Source: Andrena cerasifolii (Eukaryota > Arthropoda > Insecta > Hymenoptera > Andrenidae). Taken from it: a DNA stretch of 64,000 bases. Position 1 is the stretch's first letter. Each line of letters begins with the position of its first letter. The notes beneath the pieces were generated by a model. The model did not search any database. It saw only the letters and a list, made by a program, of their open reading frames with translations, and had not been told where the DNA came from. The stretch is from the NCBI RefSeq assembly GCF_050908995.1, contig NC_135121.1, positions 1,364,001-1,428,000 on the forward strand, written 5' to 3'. The position numbers and the translations under genes were made by a program. This document shows positions 33,033 through 44,288 of this stretch, piece by piece.

Positions 33033-33856
33033 GGCTTAAAAACTGCACAGAAGCAGTCCCCAATCCTTATGCGCGTGCAATATAGAGTTAAACTTCCTGA
33101 CCATGACTGGATCATAACCGAAAATTTTGCAAGCGCTGGAGTCACGCTTGCTAACATACGGATTGAGATGGTTATAAATGGTTATGCAGTATTGGCGGAA
33201 TTCAAATACCTCGTTGATAATCTTGATATACCTCAAGAAGTGGATGATGATTGCACGTACACGAATCGCAATATCTTTTGCAGGTCAGCAAATGCAAAGA
33301 CATCAAATGTTGCGGTTCGCTAAGAAGTAACCTCCATTCTATCTTGCCCAACGGTTTCCTTCCAGCTCCTTGTCGCGTTAGACACAATGAAGCAATAGGA
33401 ACATTGATATTAGCAAGTCCTAACGATACAAGTGATGATTCAAAATTCTTGCCTCTTTTTCAAAGATTGGCTGTAGAAAGCTTTGTGCTCTCCAAATTAA
33501 CCACAAAATTTAAACATGTGTCCTACAACTGTTTTTGTTTGACAGTTCAATCTCAAGTAGAAGGGCGAATATGTGAAACTTGCAGACACTATTTTGCAAC
33601 AAACAAAGCAGCCGCATCGCACATGAAATCTCTCAAGCATCGAGTAATATCCTCTCGATTGTCAAAGAATATATTAAAATCTGAACGCATCCAAGTTCGG
33701 CGCAACGACGCATTTCGCTGTATCTTCCGAGATCAGCATACCGGAGCAGATGATGCAGAGTGTATACCTGCGAACGAGGTGGATGCTAAACAAATCACAG
33801 AAAATAGGTTCCCTGAAATAAATTTACTTTCTATCATAAAGTCAGTTGGGGACTGA
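33033..33856 (+). pseudogene. Transposase-like gene, last segment, with C2H2 finger
   Basis: Resumes after the foldback with GLKTAQKQSPILMRVQYRVKLPDHDW. A frameshift near 33245 leads to the second frame, HVHESQYLLQVSKCKDIKCCG (a KC-x4-CC motif), LPNGFLPAPCRV, then a C2H2 zinc finger CETCRHYFATNKAAASHMKSLKH (Cys-x2-Cys, His-x5-His) and a basic tail ending at 33856. Only about 50 codons separate LPDHD from HVHES. From memory of the family there should be a long central region, probably with catalytic residues, so the core seems deleted (inference). Confidence 0.65.
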
Positions 33857-34178
33857 ATCCAAAATCCATGGACAAGCGAAGAACTTTAAATACACATAAT
33901 TTTAATTGTTACTCGGTGTTCCTAAAAAGAATAAATACAAATTATATCATTAATGTTCCAGTAAAGTAATTTTAGTTTTAATTTGTTGAAAACCAGGTAA
34001 ATGAATTATATAAACGTTGAAAAGAATTTTCTTAATTGAAAAAATTGAATGTAAAAAATATTACGTAAGAAAGGGGGGAGGGGTGGAATATAAAATCTTA
34101 CGAATTCTTATACTGGGGGGGGGGCGGGGTTAAGAAATCGCCAAAATTACCCTTACGTAATTTAACGACGGCCCCTTG

Positions 34179-34530
34179 AAAAGGTCGGTGGTCACCGTGT
34201 CGGCTGCGATGTCCTTGTGGGGGAGTGGCCATGGGGAATCTGGAGAACCGATCAATTATTGTGAGGCAATATTTGTATCCTCTTACCTCAAGTAGATGAA
34301 TCAGATCTAGATATATGTGATTGAATCGGTTGTCTGGTACATCAATTTTGCTTGGTGTCAGCTTGTCGTGTCTGTGGATTTTTGCTCGTTGGCAGGGTAA
34401 GAATTCCCGAGACCATTTAAGCGCATCCTTGCGTAATCGAGGCTAGGTGTATCTCTCTTTCATCTGCGTGCATGTTACTCAGCCGCTCGAGTGTAATGAA
34501 CCATGTACCGTGTTGAATGCAGTGCATCGT
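34179..34530 (-). pseudogene. Gypsy B integrase, N-terminal part
   Basis: Minus-strand pieces include IRPYIPQALRCTAFNTVHGSLHSSG (zinc-domain region) and YCLTIIDRFSRFP, part of the integrase core after the first catalytic Asp, followed after a frame break by KDIAADTVTTDLF, which runs into the TTG insertion site. It continues at 26113. Frame breaks and a stop in the zinc domain are present. Confidence 0.7.
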
Positions 34531-34689
34531 AATGCTTGTGGTATGTATGGTCTGATGGTTCCTGTTGAAATTTTGATCTTTTCTGGGTTGAGTGATGTCG
34601 GCATGTCGATTGCGTTGATCCGGGAGAGTACGTCTGCAACGCCGTTGTCTTGTCCCTTTACATGGGTTATCTCAGTGGAAAATTAAGAA

Positions 34690-35112
34690 ATGAAGTCGAG
34701 CTGTCTCAGTTGTCTGGACGAAGCTTTGTCTGCCCGTGACAAAAAGGCGTACGTGAGAGGGGCTTATGGTCCGTCTTGATGACAAATTTATGGCATTCCA
34801 GGATATGGCTAAAATGCTTCACCGCCGCGTAGATGGCGAGAAATTCCCTGTCCTAAGTACTGTAATTTTTTCGGCAGGACTTAGTTTACAGGAAAAGAAA
34901 CCGTTGAGTTTCCATTGATTGCCCTGTAGTTGCTCCAGCGTTGCTCCGACAGCTATGTCCGATGCATCTGTAGTCAAAGCCAAGGATGCTGATGGTGATG
35001 TGAATGCCGTGGCGATGACGGCTTCTATGCTCTCTCTGGAGGCGGCGAAAGCCTTGAGTGCTGTGGGAATCCAATCAATCGTGGTCTTGTCGTTCTTCTT
35101 TGAGCTCTTCAA
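34690..35112 (-). pseudogene. Gypsy B RNase H
   Basis: LTTDASDIAVGATLEQLQGNQWK and, in a second frame, REFLAIYAAVKHFSHILE and IKTDHKPL. Catalytic Asp, Glu and Asp are visible in their usual contexts. A frameshift lies near 34855. Confidence 0.8.
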
Positions 35113-35174
35113 ATACTCGGTGAAAGAGGCTTGGAGATTGGCTAGACCTGGGATGTATCTTCAGTAATAGTTGA

Positions 35175-35789
35175 TTATCCCGAGGAAGCGACGATGCTCC
35201 GACATGGTCTCAGGTTTGGAATACTCCAGAATGGCTTGGACTCGGTTTGAGTTGGTTTGTAGCCATGCTCATTGATTACATACCCCAGGAATGTAACCTC
35301 AGGTTGTTCCATTTGACACTTTGCTGAGTTGATGGTGAATCTGCGGTCCTGTAGATGCTGGAATACTGCAGCAAGATGTTTGTATTCGTCTGGTGACTCA
35401 GAAATGATAATAATGTCACCAATGTAGCAAATCACAAAGTTGAAGTCTCTGAAATGTCTGTGAGGCGCTACGTAAACCGAATGGCATTCCCGTGTATTCG
35501 TATAAATTGGACGGTGTGATAACGGCTGTTTTCGCGATGTCTTCTTCCAACATGGGGATCTGGTGTAGGCTCTGGTGAGATCCAGTGTGGAGAAGATGCA
35601 TTTCCCACGGAGCTTTTCGAACAGATCTTGTATGAACAGTGGCGGGTATCGATCAGGTATTGTCTGAGAGTAACCTTCCTGAAGTCCCCACACAGTCTCC
35701 ACTCCCCATTCTTGTTTTTGACCAGCTGGACTGGACTGGCTCAAGAGCTGCTGTATGGGCGCTGGATTCCCTGTTCTAAAGTTGGACAC
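35175..35789 (-). pseudogene. Gypsy B reverse transcriptase
   Basis: KCIFSTLDLTRAYTRSP (first catalytic Asp intact), VICYIGDIIIISESPDEYKHL and FTINSAKCQMEQPEVTFLGYVIN. The catalytic YIDD box reads YIGD, losing the first Asp of the pair. Frame changes occur between the blocks (TAVITPSNLYEYTGMPFGL is in another frame near 35540). Confidence 0.8.
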
Positions 35790-36301
35790 GTTGACGTTAT
35801 CCGTGAAGAGGTAGCTGACCTGGTGATCTGGATGTATTTCTGCAGGATTTGGTAGAAGTCTGTGCTGACGTATATCGTGAAGATTCCTTGGATGGCAACT
35901 ATGTACATACTGACCCTGGTGCAGAGGTTGGTCACGGAGTCGACGAGCCTTTCGTGTTTCAGGTCTATTATCAACCCGTGATGAGCCAGAAAGTCAGCTC
36001 CTAGTATTGGTGAGCTCATGTTTTCGATGAGAAACGACCACTTAAACGGCCTCCTCAAGCCAAGGTCGACTGTCAAGGTCTTGTCCTCGTAGGTGTATAT
36101 GACGTTGTTTGCGGCGTACAATTGGTATGCGGTCGCCGAATTCGCTGGTGCAAATCGCTGTGGTAAAATGGAAACTACAGATCCGGAGTCTACAAGGAAT
36201 TTGGTATTGGTTAGCTTATCACGAGCGTAGAGTCTGAATTTCTTGGGTGGCGTGCCACTGTGGTTGACGGTGTCGCACATATCGAAACGATTCCCAAACA
36301 T
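35741..36301 (-). pseudogene. Gypsy B aspartic protease and Pol start
   Basis: FLVDSGSVVSILP carries the protease active site (DSG in place of the usual DTG). SSPILGADFLAHHGLIIDLKHERLVD is the conserved C-terminal protease block. The frame then runs into the linker before RT. No Gag is seen upstream on the minus strand, so the 5' end of gypsy B is missing beyond 36301. Confidence 0.8.
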
Positions 36302-38646
36302 TTTACTTAAACCACTGTAAAGGGTATTAAATAAGGTAGCAAATAAACAGAATTATTTTTTTCTTATCACAAATACGTTAAAAAAAATGAAAAATAAATA
36401 AATAAATAAATGTTAAAAATATTAAATTATACATCATTGGAAAGAAATAATTTTTTCCTTTTTTGGCGCAAATTTCATTCCGATATCTTAAAAAAGCATC
36501 CAAAAAGCGGCAAATTTTAAATCTGGCCCACTATGTGTCGCCACAAACTGTCGTCGGACGACTTTAAATTTGACGTAGTAGACGAATTAGAAAAAGATAG
36601 CTGTTTTAACCTAACGATCCCGTATTGTGTAAAAAAAATACCACTGTGGTCCCAGGTCGCCAAAAGTTGACCAAAACCTCAAAACGTATTTTAATTTAGT
36701 CAGAAATCGGTGATCGGAGGTTTTTGGGGTCGCTGAATACGAATCTGAACTTGGAATTATTTTAAACAAAATGGCGAAAATAATATGGCGGACATGCATC
36801 TTAAAAAAATAATGGATCTGCACGAAAGTCAATATTCGATTGTTTTTCGGGTCATTGAATGCGAATCTGAAAGTGGAATTTTTGAAAACAAAATGGCGAA
36901 TCTAATATGGCGGACACGAATATTAAAAAAATGATGGATCTGCACGAAAATTGGTATTTTTATTACATTAAATAATCACAAACAATAATAATTAATAATT
37001 ACAAGAAATCAATCATGATCTGAGTTCTCATCAATGTTATCATCGCCATCGGTCTCGGACGTGAGCAAATGAGAATCTGTATCTGTCAGTGTTGTGGCCA
37101 GGGAGTCGAGGGAGTATTACTTTAAAAATGGACAGCTTAAATGTTAAAAAAAAGAAGAAACACGTACTTGCAAGGTGGCATTTATATTACAATTTTAAAT
37201 CAGTAAGAAAAAGTACTTCAGGGTATCGAAAAGTTATTTTCTTCACTATATACGTCTATTGTGTATCTATACTGTTAGGGTATGGATGTGTGTATTCCAA
37301 ATATCACTCTTCATTATATATCCAAAATTTGTGTTAATACCTATCATATGTTTTGAGATATTTAACGTGTTGCAATCGCCCCCCTGTTACTATCGCCCCC
37401 AGTCTACCCTACATAGTATAATTGAAATAAATTTATAGTAATAAAAATAACAAATAATTTAATTTATATATAAATTCTTAAAAATGTATTTACGTCTTTT
37501 TCTAAATTTATTAAATTTTGTGATAATTTTATAAAGACCTACTTTAAATATTTTTATAGATGAAATATTACTTTTACAGCCACAATGAAATATTTTATAT
37601 ATAATTTTCACAAATAATTTATATTTTATCAATATAATGTTTAGTTATAAATAAACAAAGTTGGTGATAAATAAGTTTTAAGGATTGACAATTTGTTTTG
37701 GAAAACAGTCAATTTTCAGAAGTTTACACTTATAAATTGCTGATAATACTAAAGTATTTTCAAAAATAAAACGTTAAGGTTATTAAAATTCTTGCCATTT
37801 ATAATGTACCTATGCATATTTTACAAGAAATTGAATTTTTGGATCAATTGATATAATGAATGAAATTGCAAAGATTTATGATGTGTTCAATATTACAAAT
37901 AGAATATTTTGTGTTTTTATTTTTCAAATGGCGAAGACGAACGTAGCAGAAAGGTCATCCCATCCACGCCAAACTCGATAACTTTTTGACGTAGGTGTCA
38001 GGAATTTTTATCAAAATGAAACATAATGTACCTACTTAAAGTCGGTATCAGATATATTGGCCGGTAAGCTTCAATAGGGGTTAGGTTTACCCAAAAGTGC
38101 CTGTTCCATATGATGTTATGGTTCAACGCAAACACAGGGTGTTTTGTCCCCGCCCTAGAGAAAATGAAGCCTTGGAATGATACATGGACAAAATCTCGGG
38201 ATGCGTCCTTTCGTTGGCGTTTTACGATGTACCACTCACTCTCCTTTCTCATACATGTTTGTTGTAATAAAAATTGAAGTAACGCTTATACAGCAACTGA
38301 TTTAGAAGATGTAAAATAATATTTTCGTATGTTATGGTGGAAGATAACTATTGAAACATTGTAATAAATTTCGCTGTGTAATTTATTATTTAAGTTTTTG
38401 TTAAATATATATTTACATTTTGTTACATTTATATCTTCTATTTTTTTCCACACTTGGACATACTTTTGAAATAACCGCATGAAAAATTGTTTTTTCAATC
38501 ATTTTCTTGTTATTTGTATTTTAACAATGGTTTATTTTATATTAACTACTTCTATTAAGGCCGATGGGAGATGGCGAGCATCTTCTTAATGTAGTGTTTC
38601 AAATACAACAATGTCTCGGTAAATCGGCGTAGTTTGGACCGACACA
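36302..38646. other. Intergenic region with short tandem repeat and a solo TIR-like end
   Basis: No gene supported. At 36730-36960 a unit of about 110 bases ('gaatctgaa', 'aaaatggcgaa', 'atatggcggaca', 'atggatctgcacgaaa') is repeated twice, with a weaker trace before. At 37374-37414, the complement of TAGGGTAGACTGGGGGCGAT resembles pogo-like TIRs in the window, but no partner was found. The remainder is very AT-rich. Confidence 0.55.
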
Positions 38647-38715
38647 CAGTGGGACGGATCGACACTTCAGTAGGCATTCATTTCATTTTTTACATTTTTC
38701 ATCATTTATTAATTA

Positions 38716-39644
38716 TAATCTAAGGTTACAGGTAATATATTGTATAATAAATACAATAATCATTTTTTTAACAATGGGACTCTTGATGTTCATTTGCATA
38801 TATTTATATGGATCGGGGCTTACTAATAAATTATTTAGAACATCTTGATGTGTCATTTTTCGCCTGCTCTTTTTGCGTATAATTCGTAGTAGTTTTTGAA
38901 ATCTTTATTTGGGACTTTCTGGGCTTCCTCTGTTAAATATTCTAAAAAAAATTTAGATTTCCATTTCTAGAAAATGATCAGCTTTTTACATTGGAATAGT
39001 TTTAGTTAGTCTTTTTCTTGTAATGAAAAATATAAATACTTATATGCTATTACCAAATTAAGATTATTTGTTACCATTTTCGTATTTTACTAAATTAAAA
39101 GAATTATTCGTATTTGTTCACAAATTCAAGCATACCTCATAATTCTGGATAGATTCAATTTCACAAAATTCAATTATTTATATCCGTCCGCATCCGACCC
39201 TTTGAAAAATTTATATTTTTTTTCCACAAAATCAGGTAGAAGTCAGGAAAAATATAATATTTTGCTTCAACTTTTTATTTTCAATAATAATGGTGCAAAA
39301 TGAATGTTTTTAACTTCAAAATACTCTAATTGAGTAATGTTCAAATATAATAATAATAAGTTAAATATATGTTTGAAGTGAAGCACGCATAGGTGTGGAA
39401 CGTGCAAAAGTATGAATGAAACGCTAGATAAATAAGAATGAATGATTGGAATCGAGTTTCGGAGAAACAAATAAAAAAGAAGCAAGCAAGTTCTAATAAT
39501 GGCCTATGACAATTCGGTGAATTCAATAGCTGAAATGTGGCCAGAATCATTATCTTTGCTAGATGATTCGGATACATAATCAAGTTCTGTATTTTATTTA
39601 AGTTTCTTATCAGAGATTTAAATGATTTTTGTATTTATTGTAAA
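38716..39644. other. Interior of TIR element, AT-rich
   Basis: No coding signal. Minus-strand ORFs near 39267-39583 overlap each other and lack domains. Confidence 0.4.
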
Positions 39645-39646
39645 TA

Positions 39647-40834
39647 CAGGGTGTCCCACTAAGGAGTGGACAGCGCGATATCTCTTAAAGTATTGTCGAT
39701 AAAAATATAAAAAAATAGGGAATTGCATGGTTCGAGGGGGCCCATTTATTAGCGCGAACGAATTTTGTTTCCGATTATTATTTTAAAAGATACGATGGTC
39801 AAGTTCGGTTTTTCAAATGGAACTATTTTTTTTGAACACCTGAGTTGATAGTGCGTTCCAAGACAAATTCAAAAAGCTTTAATGTATACACTTTATTTCC
39901 ACTGGTTTTTAAGATATTGCGCTTGCAAATTTACTGATTTTCACTGCAAGAAACCCCTCTGGAATGGCAAAAACCGGGGGCGGTCTTACTGACGCCACGG
40001 GTGGCACTGCCTGTTGAAATGGATACTTACCTGCCAAAGGTCTACGCCAGAAATGGCAGGCCCAAAGGCTGGACAATTCTTTTCCGTCAGAAATGCTACT
40101 TAGGTAGGTACATCTGCGGTATCGAGAAGCGCATCGTTACTTTTATTTCGCACTTGCTTCTACGCTCGGATGGCCGGTTCTTTTGGGAGGGATGCAAGTT
40201 GGATTGGTTAGGTTAGGAGAACTGAAAGTTGCTAGACTAAATTTCAACCATAGGGAGCAGATTGTATCAGAACCAATCGGATTTGCATCCCTCACAAAAG
40301 AACCGGCCATCCGAGCGTAGAAGCAAGTGCGAAATAAAAGTAACGATGCGCTTCTCGATACCGCAGATGTACCTACCTAAGTAGCATTTCTGTCGGAAAA
40401 GAATTGTCCAGCTTTTGGGCCTGCGAACCCTGTCGTAGACCATTGGCAGGTAGGTATCAGTTTCAACAGGCAATGCCACCCGTAGCGCCAGTAAGACCGA
40501 CCCCGGTCCTTCCTATTCCAGAGGGTTTTCTTCCAGTGAAAATCAGTAATTTTGCAAGCGCAATATCTTAAAAACCAGTGGAAATAAAGTGTATACATTA
40601 AAGCTTATTGAATTTGTCTTGGAACGCACTATCAACTCAGGTGTTCAAAAAAAATAGTTCCATTTGAAAAACCGAACTTGACCATCGTATCTTTTAAAAT
40701 AATAATCGGAAACAAAATTCGTTCGCGCTAATAAATGGGCCCCCTCGAACCATGCAATTCCCTATTTTTTTTATATTTTTATCGACAATACTTTAAGAGA
40801 TATCGCGCTGTCCACTCCTTAGTGGGACACCCTG
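39647..40834. mobile_element. Palindromic mariner-type element, 1188 bp
   Basis: The ends CAGGGTGTCCCACTAAGGAG and their exact complement are bordered by TA (39645-39646 and 40835-40836). The arms of about 560 bp pair almost throughout around an axis near 40240, with a loop of about 70 bp. The ORFs at 40001-40216 (plus) and 40267-40479 (minus) are mirror copies that differ at several residues, giving a visible arm divergence of a few percent. Confidence 0.9.
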
Positions 40835-40857
40835 TATATTACCTGTAATCTTAGATT

Positions 40858-41769
40858 ATCTTAAGTATAAGATAACGGCTATTAACCGCACGGGGGGGGG
40901 GGGGTAAAGTGACCGAGTGAACAAGGCGGGTGAATTGGCTGAACGGGTTTTTATTGAGTCGCGTGTAGAACAGAGCCCGGCCAGGTCTATGCTGGCCTAC
41001 AAGAGGGTAACGGCGTAATATACTAACCTTAGCCTACTACGCCTTAATCTATCGCACCGGTGCTGGTCTTTCGCGGGCGCGTCGCGATGATTGTTGCGAG
41101 TCGGCGGGGGGTGATGGAGGAAGGTGTGGTCGTTTGGTGCCCCGGCTGTGGTCTCCACCAATGGCCCTGACCAGGAAGTCTTGAGTCCGACCGCCCAGTC
41201 GGCAAAATCTGCGGGAGATACGGAGACTGTAGGATGACCCCGGGGTAGGCGAAGCCTGTCCCTAAGATTGACCGGTGGATATCGACTTGCGCCAGAGGTC
41301 GGCGAACTCGCGTTCCTCTAGGGGCCGTGGAGGTAGGGGAATCCAAAAAGACACAGTGATACAGCCTATTACGTACAAGAAATCGCTGGGAGAGTTCTAA
41401 CCGTTCGCCTGTAACGCTCGTGGTAGACTCTGCATGGCGGGCTCGCCGCACCGGCTTATATGCGGCGCCACGCGAACTTCACGAGCGAGAGCGCCGCTCG
41501 GCGCGCAGCCATCTCGCGGCCGTGCTCGGTAGCAGCGGGCCGCGCCAGGCGCGAGTGGTGGGGCGGGGGGGGGGGGAGAGATCATCGTCCCATCGTTATA
41601 ACTCGTTACATGTGTGTTTGTGTGCCCTAAAAACTTTCCAGAGGTAAACTCTGGGGTTACGAAATGTACCCCAGCTCATTATGCCTGGCTAATCCAGATG
41701 AATGTGTCTATTTTCACAAAAAAAAAAATTTTACAAAATCACTATCTAAATTCTGTAATTTAAAGCTAG
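40858..41769 (+). mobile_element. Helitron copy interrupted by an LTR
   Basis: The left piece TCTTAAGTATAAGATAACGG follows an A. The right piece (41611-41769) is the complement-related copy of the 3714-4131 family ('ccctaaaaactttcc', 'ctctggggttacgaaatgt', 'cagctcattatgcctggc') and ends CTAG before a T at 41766-41769. The LTR at 40883-41610 separates the pieces. The left assignment is short and less certain than the right. Confidence 0.55.
40883..41610 (-). repeat. Solo LTR, related to 57765-58507
   Basis: On the minus strand it begins TGTAACGAGTTATAACGATG (41610) and follows the same order as the other LTR: poly-C tract, 'ccaccactcgcgcctggcgc', TATA-type 'gcatataagcc' (about 41455), 'gcgatttcttgtacgtaat', 'ggccattggtggagaccac'. 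The far end (about 40883, GCGGTTA) is next to a run of G. The two LTRs differ by point changes and small indels. Confidence 0.75.
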
Positions 41770-41838
41770 TCATCACTAAATAATGAAATATGTAAGAAAT
41801 GAAGTGAATGCCTACTTAAGTGTCGATCCGTCCCACTG

Positions 41839-42277
41839 TCGCGACAGTCTCAGAGTAACAAATAACTGCAACAGTCTGCTTTCAAAAATCCCGATACGAA
41901 AGAGACAAACAATGTGAGCGACAGGAACAGCATACATACCTTCCCGACCTATTCAGCTAGGTCGAACAGAAACGAACCAACCCAAACCTAGCCGAACCAA
42001 ACCGACCCGAAGCCCTGACCAGTCGGCGTACCCATGTACTCCATACATTAAGTGTGGACCGGTCCGCTGACCGGTCGCCATTCGTCTCAGAATTTTTCTC
42101 GTCCACTTTCCTTAACTTCCCTTGTCTCGCTAGCTTTATATCTGCTAGATAATGCCAAAACCCCCAAAGAGTTAAGGAAAGTGGAAGTTAAGGAAAGTGG
42201 ACGAGAAGGGTATGCTGAATCTTGCCCATTTGTCACTTAAGTATTTATGTAATTTTGTGGCGAATAAAGACAAATTA
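41839..42277. other. Spacer with inverted repeat
   Basis: 'ttctcgtccactttcctta' (42101) pairs with 'taaggaaagtggacgagaa' (about 42190-42208). 'aataaagacaaatta' precedes the microsatellite and resembles a LINE 3' tail. No coding. Confidence 0.4.
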
Positions 42278-42281
42278 TTAC

Positions 42282-42329
<48 letters not shown>

Positions 42330-42352
42330 TACTACTATTATTATTATTATAA
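42278..42352 (+). repeat. (TTA)n microsatellite
   Basis: About 75 bases of ATT/ACT triplets. The long run of Tyr in an overlapping ORF is an artefact of this repeat. Confidence 0.95.
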
Positions 42353-44288
42353 TTACGGTCCCCGATTCCTAACCGAAATGCAATTGGTCAGGAGTTTCGG
42401 TTCCCTTTTACATCCTCTCACTATTACGGCCAGAATTTCTCTCCACTTTCATTACGGTTACTGGTTACTTGACCGATATGTGACCAGTCTGAATTTCGGT
42501 TTCTGCTTTGATGTCGACTCCCTGGTTGCGGCTGGTAGAATTAACAGCTTTATTACATCTGCAGATAAATTTTTCATTTTTATGTTTGGTAAACTTCTCA
42601 AATTGGAAATATAGGGATCTGATGCCACCAACATCCACAAGAATCCGTCTTCCATTGTTTTTATGCCACAACATTTTCGCGAAAAATCCTCACGTTTCAT
42701 GTTTCACATGAAAACTCGGAATTTTTAAATCAAAATATCTCTGAAACTATCGATTTTTTCGAACAAGTAGCATAATACTTTTTTGTATGAAATGATGAGC
42801 CCGACCGGTTCATTAAAGAAATATATAATTTCTTGTAAAAAAAAAACAAATTCGACCTTTATGTGACCTCTGTGCATCAGCCTATAAAAAAAATCATTGA
42901 AACTAATAATAAGCTCTTCCAAAACCATACATTTATTTAACAATTGTTCCCGTATCTTCCATAGTCTTCGAGAAAACACGCTGACAACTAGTAGCTTCAC
43001 TACCCTGCGTCATACAAAATGGCCATACGACCAAGGTGACACCTAGTGGCAGCCAATTTTTACAAAAATTGCAAGATAAAAGTATCAGCTACAAGTCTAG
43101 ACAAGAATTTTAGCGTGATGTTGCGGAATATACTACTTTTAGTTTACATCTTTCATATTTGTTCGTACAGTTGTACCTTCTACTTCTTATAATACATTTT
43201 ACAATCGTACGACGTAAACGTTAGCCATTTTAAATACACGAGTACTACTAATGTTTTACTTACTTCCAGGAACAGCATCCATCTTGCAGAATTGAAATTA
43301 AGTTACTTTTCTTGAAGTTATTCACTTTTCACTTTGTTGTGTGATACCGCATTCACGTGCACGAGAACTGTGACTGCTGCGCAGATATAAAAGATGGACC
43401 CTTTGCTCTTCGACCGTGCGATAGCCACATTATCAGACTACTCAACCCAACAGTTGAAATGGCCCCAACGAAAAATTCATTTTTGGAGTTTTAGTCAGCT
43501 TTTAACGATTTGGGACCACTCTGAAGCGGTCGGCTCGAACAATTTGGTAACCCCGGATAGTAAAATCCGTTCCCGGAAAAAGCCACGTTTCCGTGATGAG
43601 AGGGATATGCATACAGAACTTCCTCGCTGAATGCTTGCAGCTCGAGACCGGCGTTGAGCATTCATCGTTAATGGAGTGCTAATTCCATAATAAGAAAATA
43701 AGAAGGGGGAGCGAGATTGAATGATCGCGGGTTTAAACCAGTGAATAGCAAATCGCGGCCCACGGGCTGCATTTAGCCGGCCAGCCTCTACCTGCGGCAC
43801 GCCTGAACATTTACGTATATGTTTTGAACTGTAAAAGATATCGGAATAAATTTTGCCCCAAAAAATAGGATAAAATTATCCCTTTCTAATGTTGTATAAT
43901 TATAATTTGCGTGTAAGCAACTATTCTCGAGAATGAAAATATTAAAATGTGATCATCGTAATCGACTCGCTGACGAACGATTAAATAATTGTCTTAGAGT
44001 AGCAGTTTCGAATATCGCAACCAATTGACAAGCTCGTTTATGAAAAACAGGAGCAAGTATCTCATTAAGTAAATTTCAATAGTTATTTAATTTCATTTAA
44101 TTAAAAAAAAATATACGAACATATACTTGTTTATATTATAATATGTAGGTATACATTACCTTGTATATATTACTAATAAACAGTAAATCAAATTTTAAAA
44201 AATGTTTTATTGTAAATCAATGTCAGAAATAACAAATTCGGCCCATAAATTAAAATTATTTGATTAATATATTATGTATTTAATATTG
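42353..44288. other. Intergenic, no gene supported
   Basis: AT-rich. The segment 43810-43920 ('ttttgaactgtaaaagatatcgg', 'ttgccccaaaaaata') is a diverged copy of 14165-14300. The ORF at 43394-43630 follows a TATA-like 'atataaaag' but has no domain and may be part of a degraded LTR. Confidence 0.45.

Larger units (their letters stand above)
26117..34175 (+). mobile_element. 8.06-kb DNA transposon of unassigned superfamily (TSD TTG)
   Basis: The left end is GGGGCTGCCCTTAAATTACG and the right end the complement of GGGGCCGTCGTTAAATTACG, flanked by TTG (26114-26116 and 34176-34178). 'acgtaa' segments and G-rich tracts recur near both ends. It carries a multi-exon transposase-like gene on the plus strand and two younger insertions (27697-28657 and 29094-33029); without them it is about 3.15 kb. 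A 3-bp duplication with G-rich ends does not let me assign a superfamily. Confidence 0.8.
25472..36301 (-). mobile_element. Gypsy B: Ty3/gypsy retrotransposon split by an 8-kb insertion
   Basis: Protease, RT, RNase H and the first part of integrase lie at 34179-36301; the rest of integrase lies at 25472-26113. The DNA transposon at 26117-34175 sits between them, flanked by TTG copies. The integrase codons on both sides are in register when one TTG copy is discounted. Gag and LTRs are not found. Confidence 0.9.
38647..41838. mobile_element. TIR element 'CAGTGGGACGGATCGACAC' with nested elements
   Basis: The left terminus (38647 to about 38715) and right terminus (about 41772 to 41838) are inverted: CAGTGGGACGGATCGACACT at one end and its complement at the other, continuing over 'gtaggcattca' and 'tttcattatttt'-like sequence. 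The interior is occupied by the palindromic element at 39647-40834 and the Helitron at about 40858-41769. The target duplication is not clear. Confidence 0.6.

Noticed and set aside
40204..40216. Telomere-like TTAGG repeat
   Set aside because: Only two units, in the loop of a palindromic element; not an array.
42222..42614. ORF with a long poly-Tyr run
   Set aside because: Produced by the (TTA)n microsatellite; no conserved flanking sequence.
43394..43630. Possible small host gene after a TATA-like box
   Set aside because: No domain, no splice or poly(A) context, and an overlapping minus-strand ORF; may be an LTR remnant.
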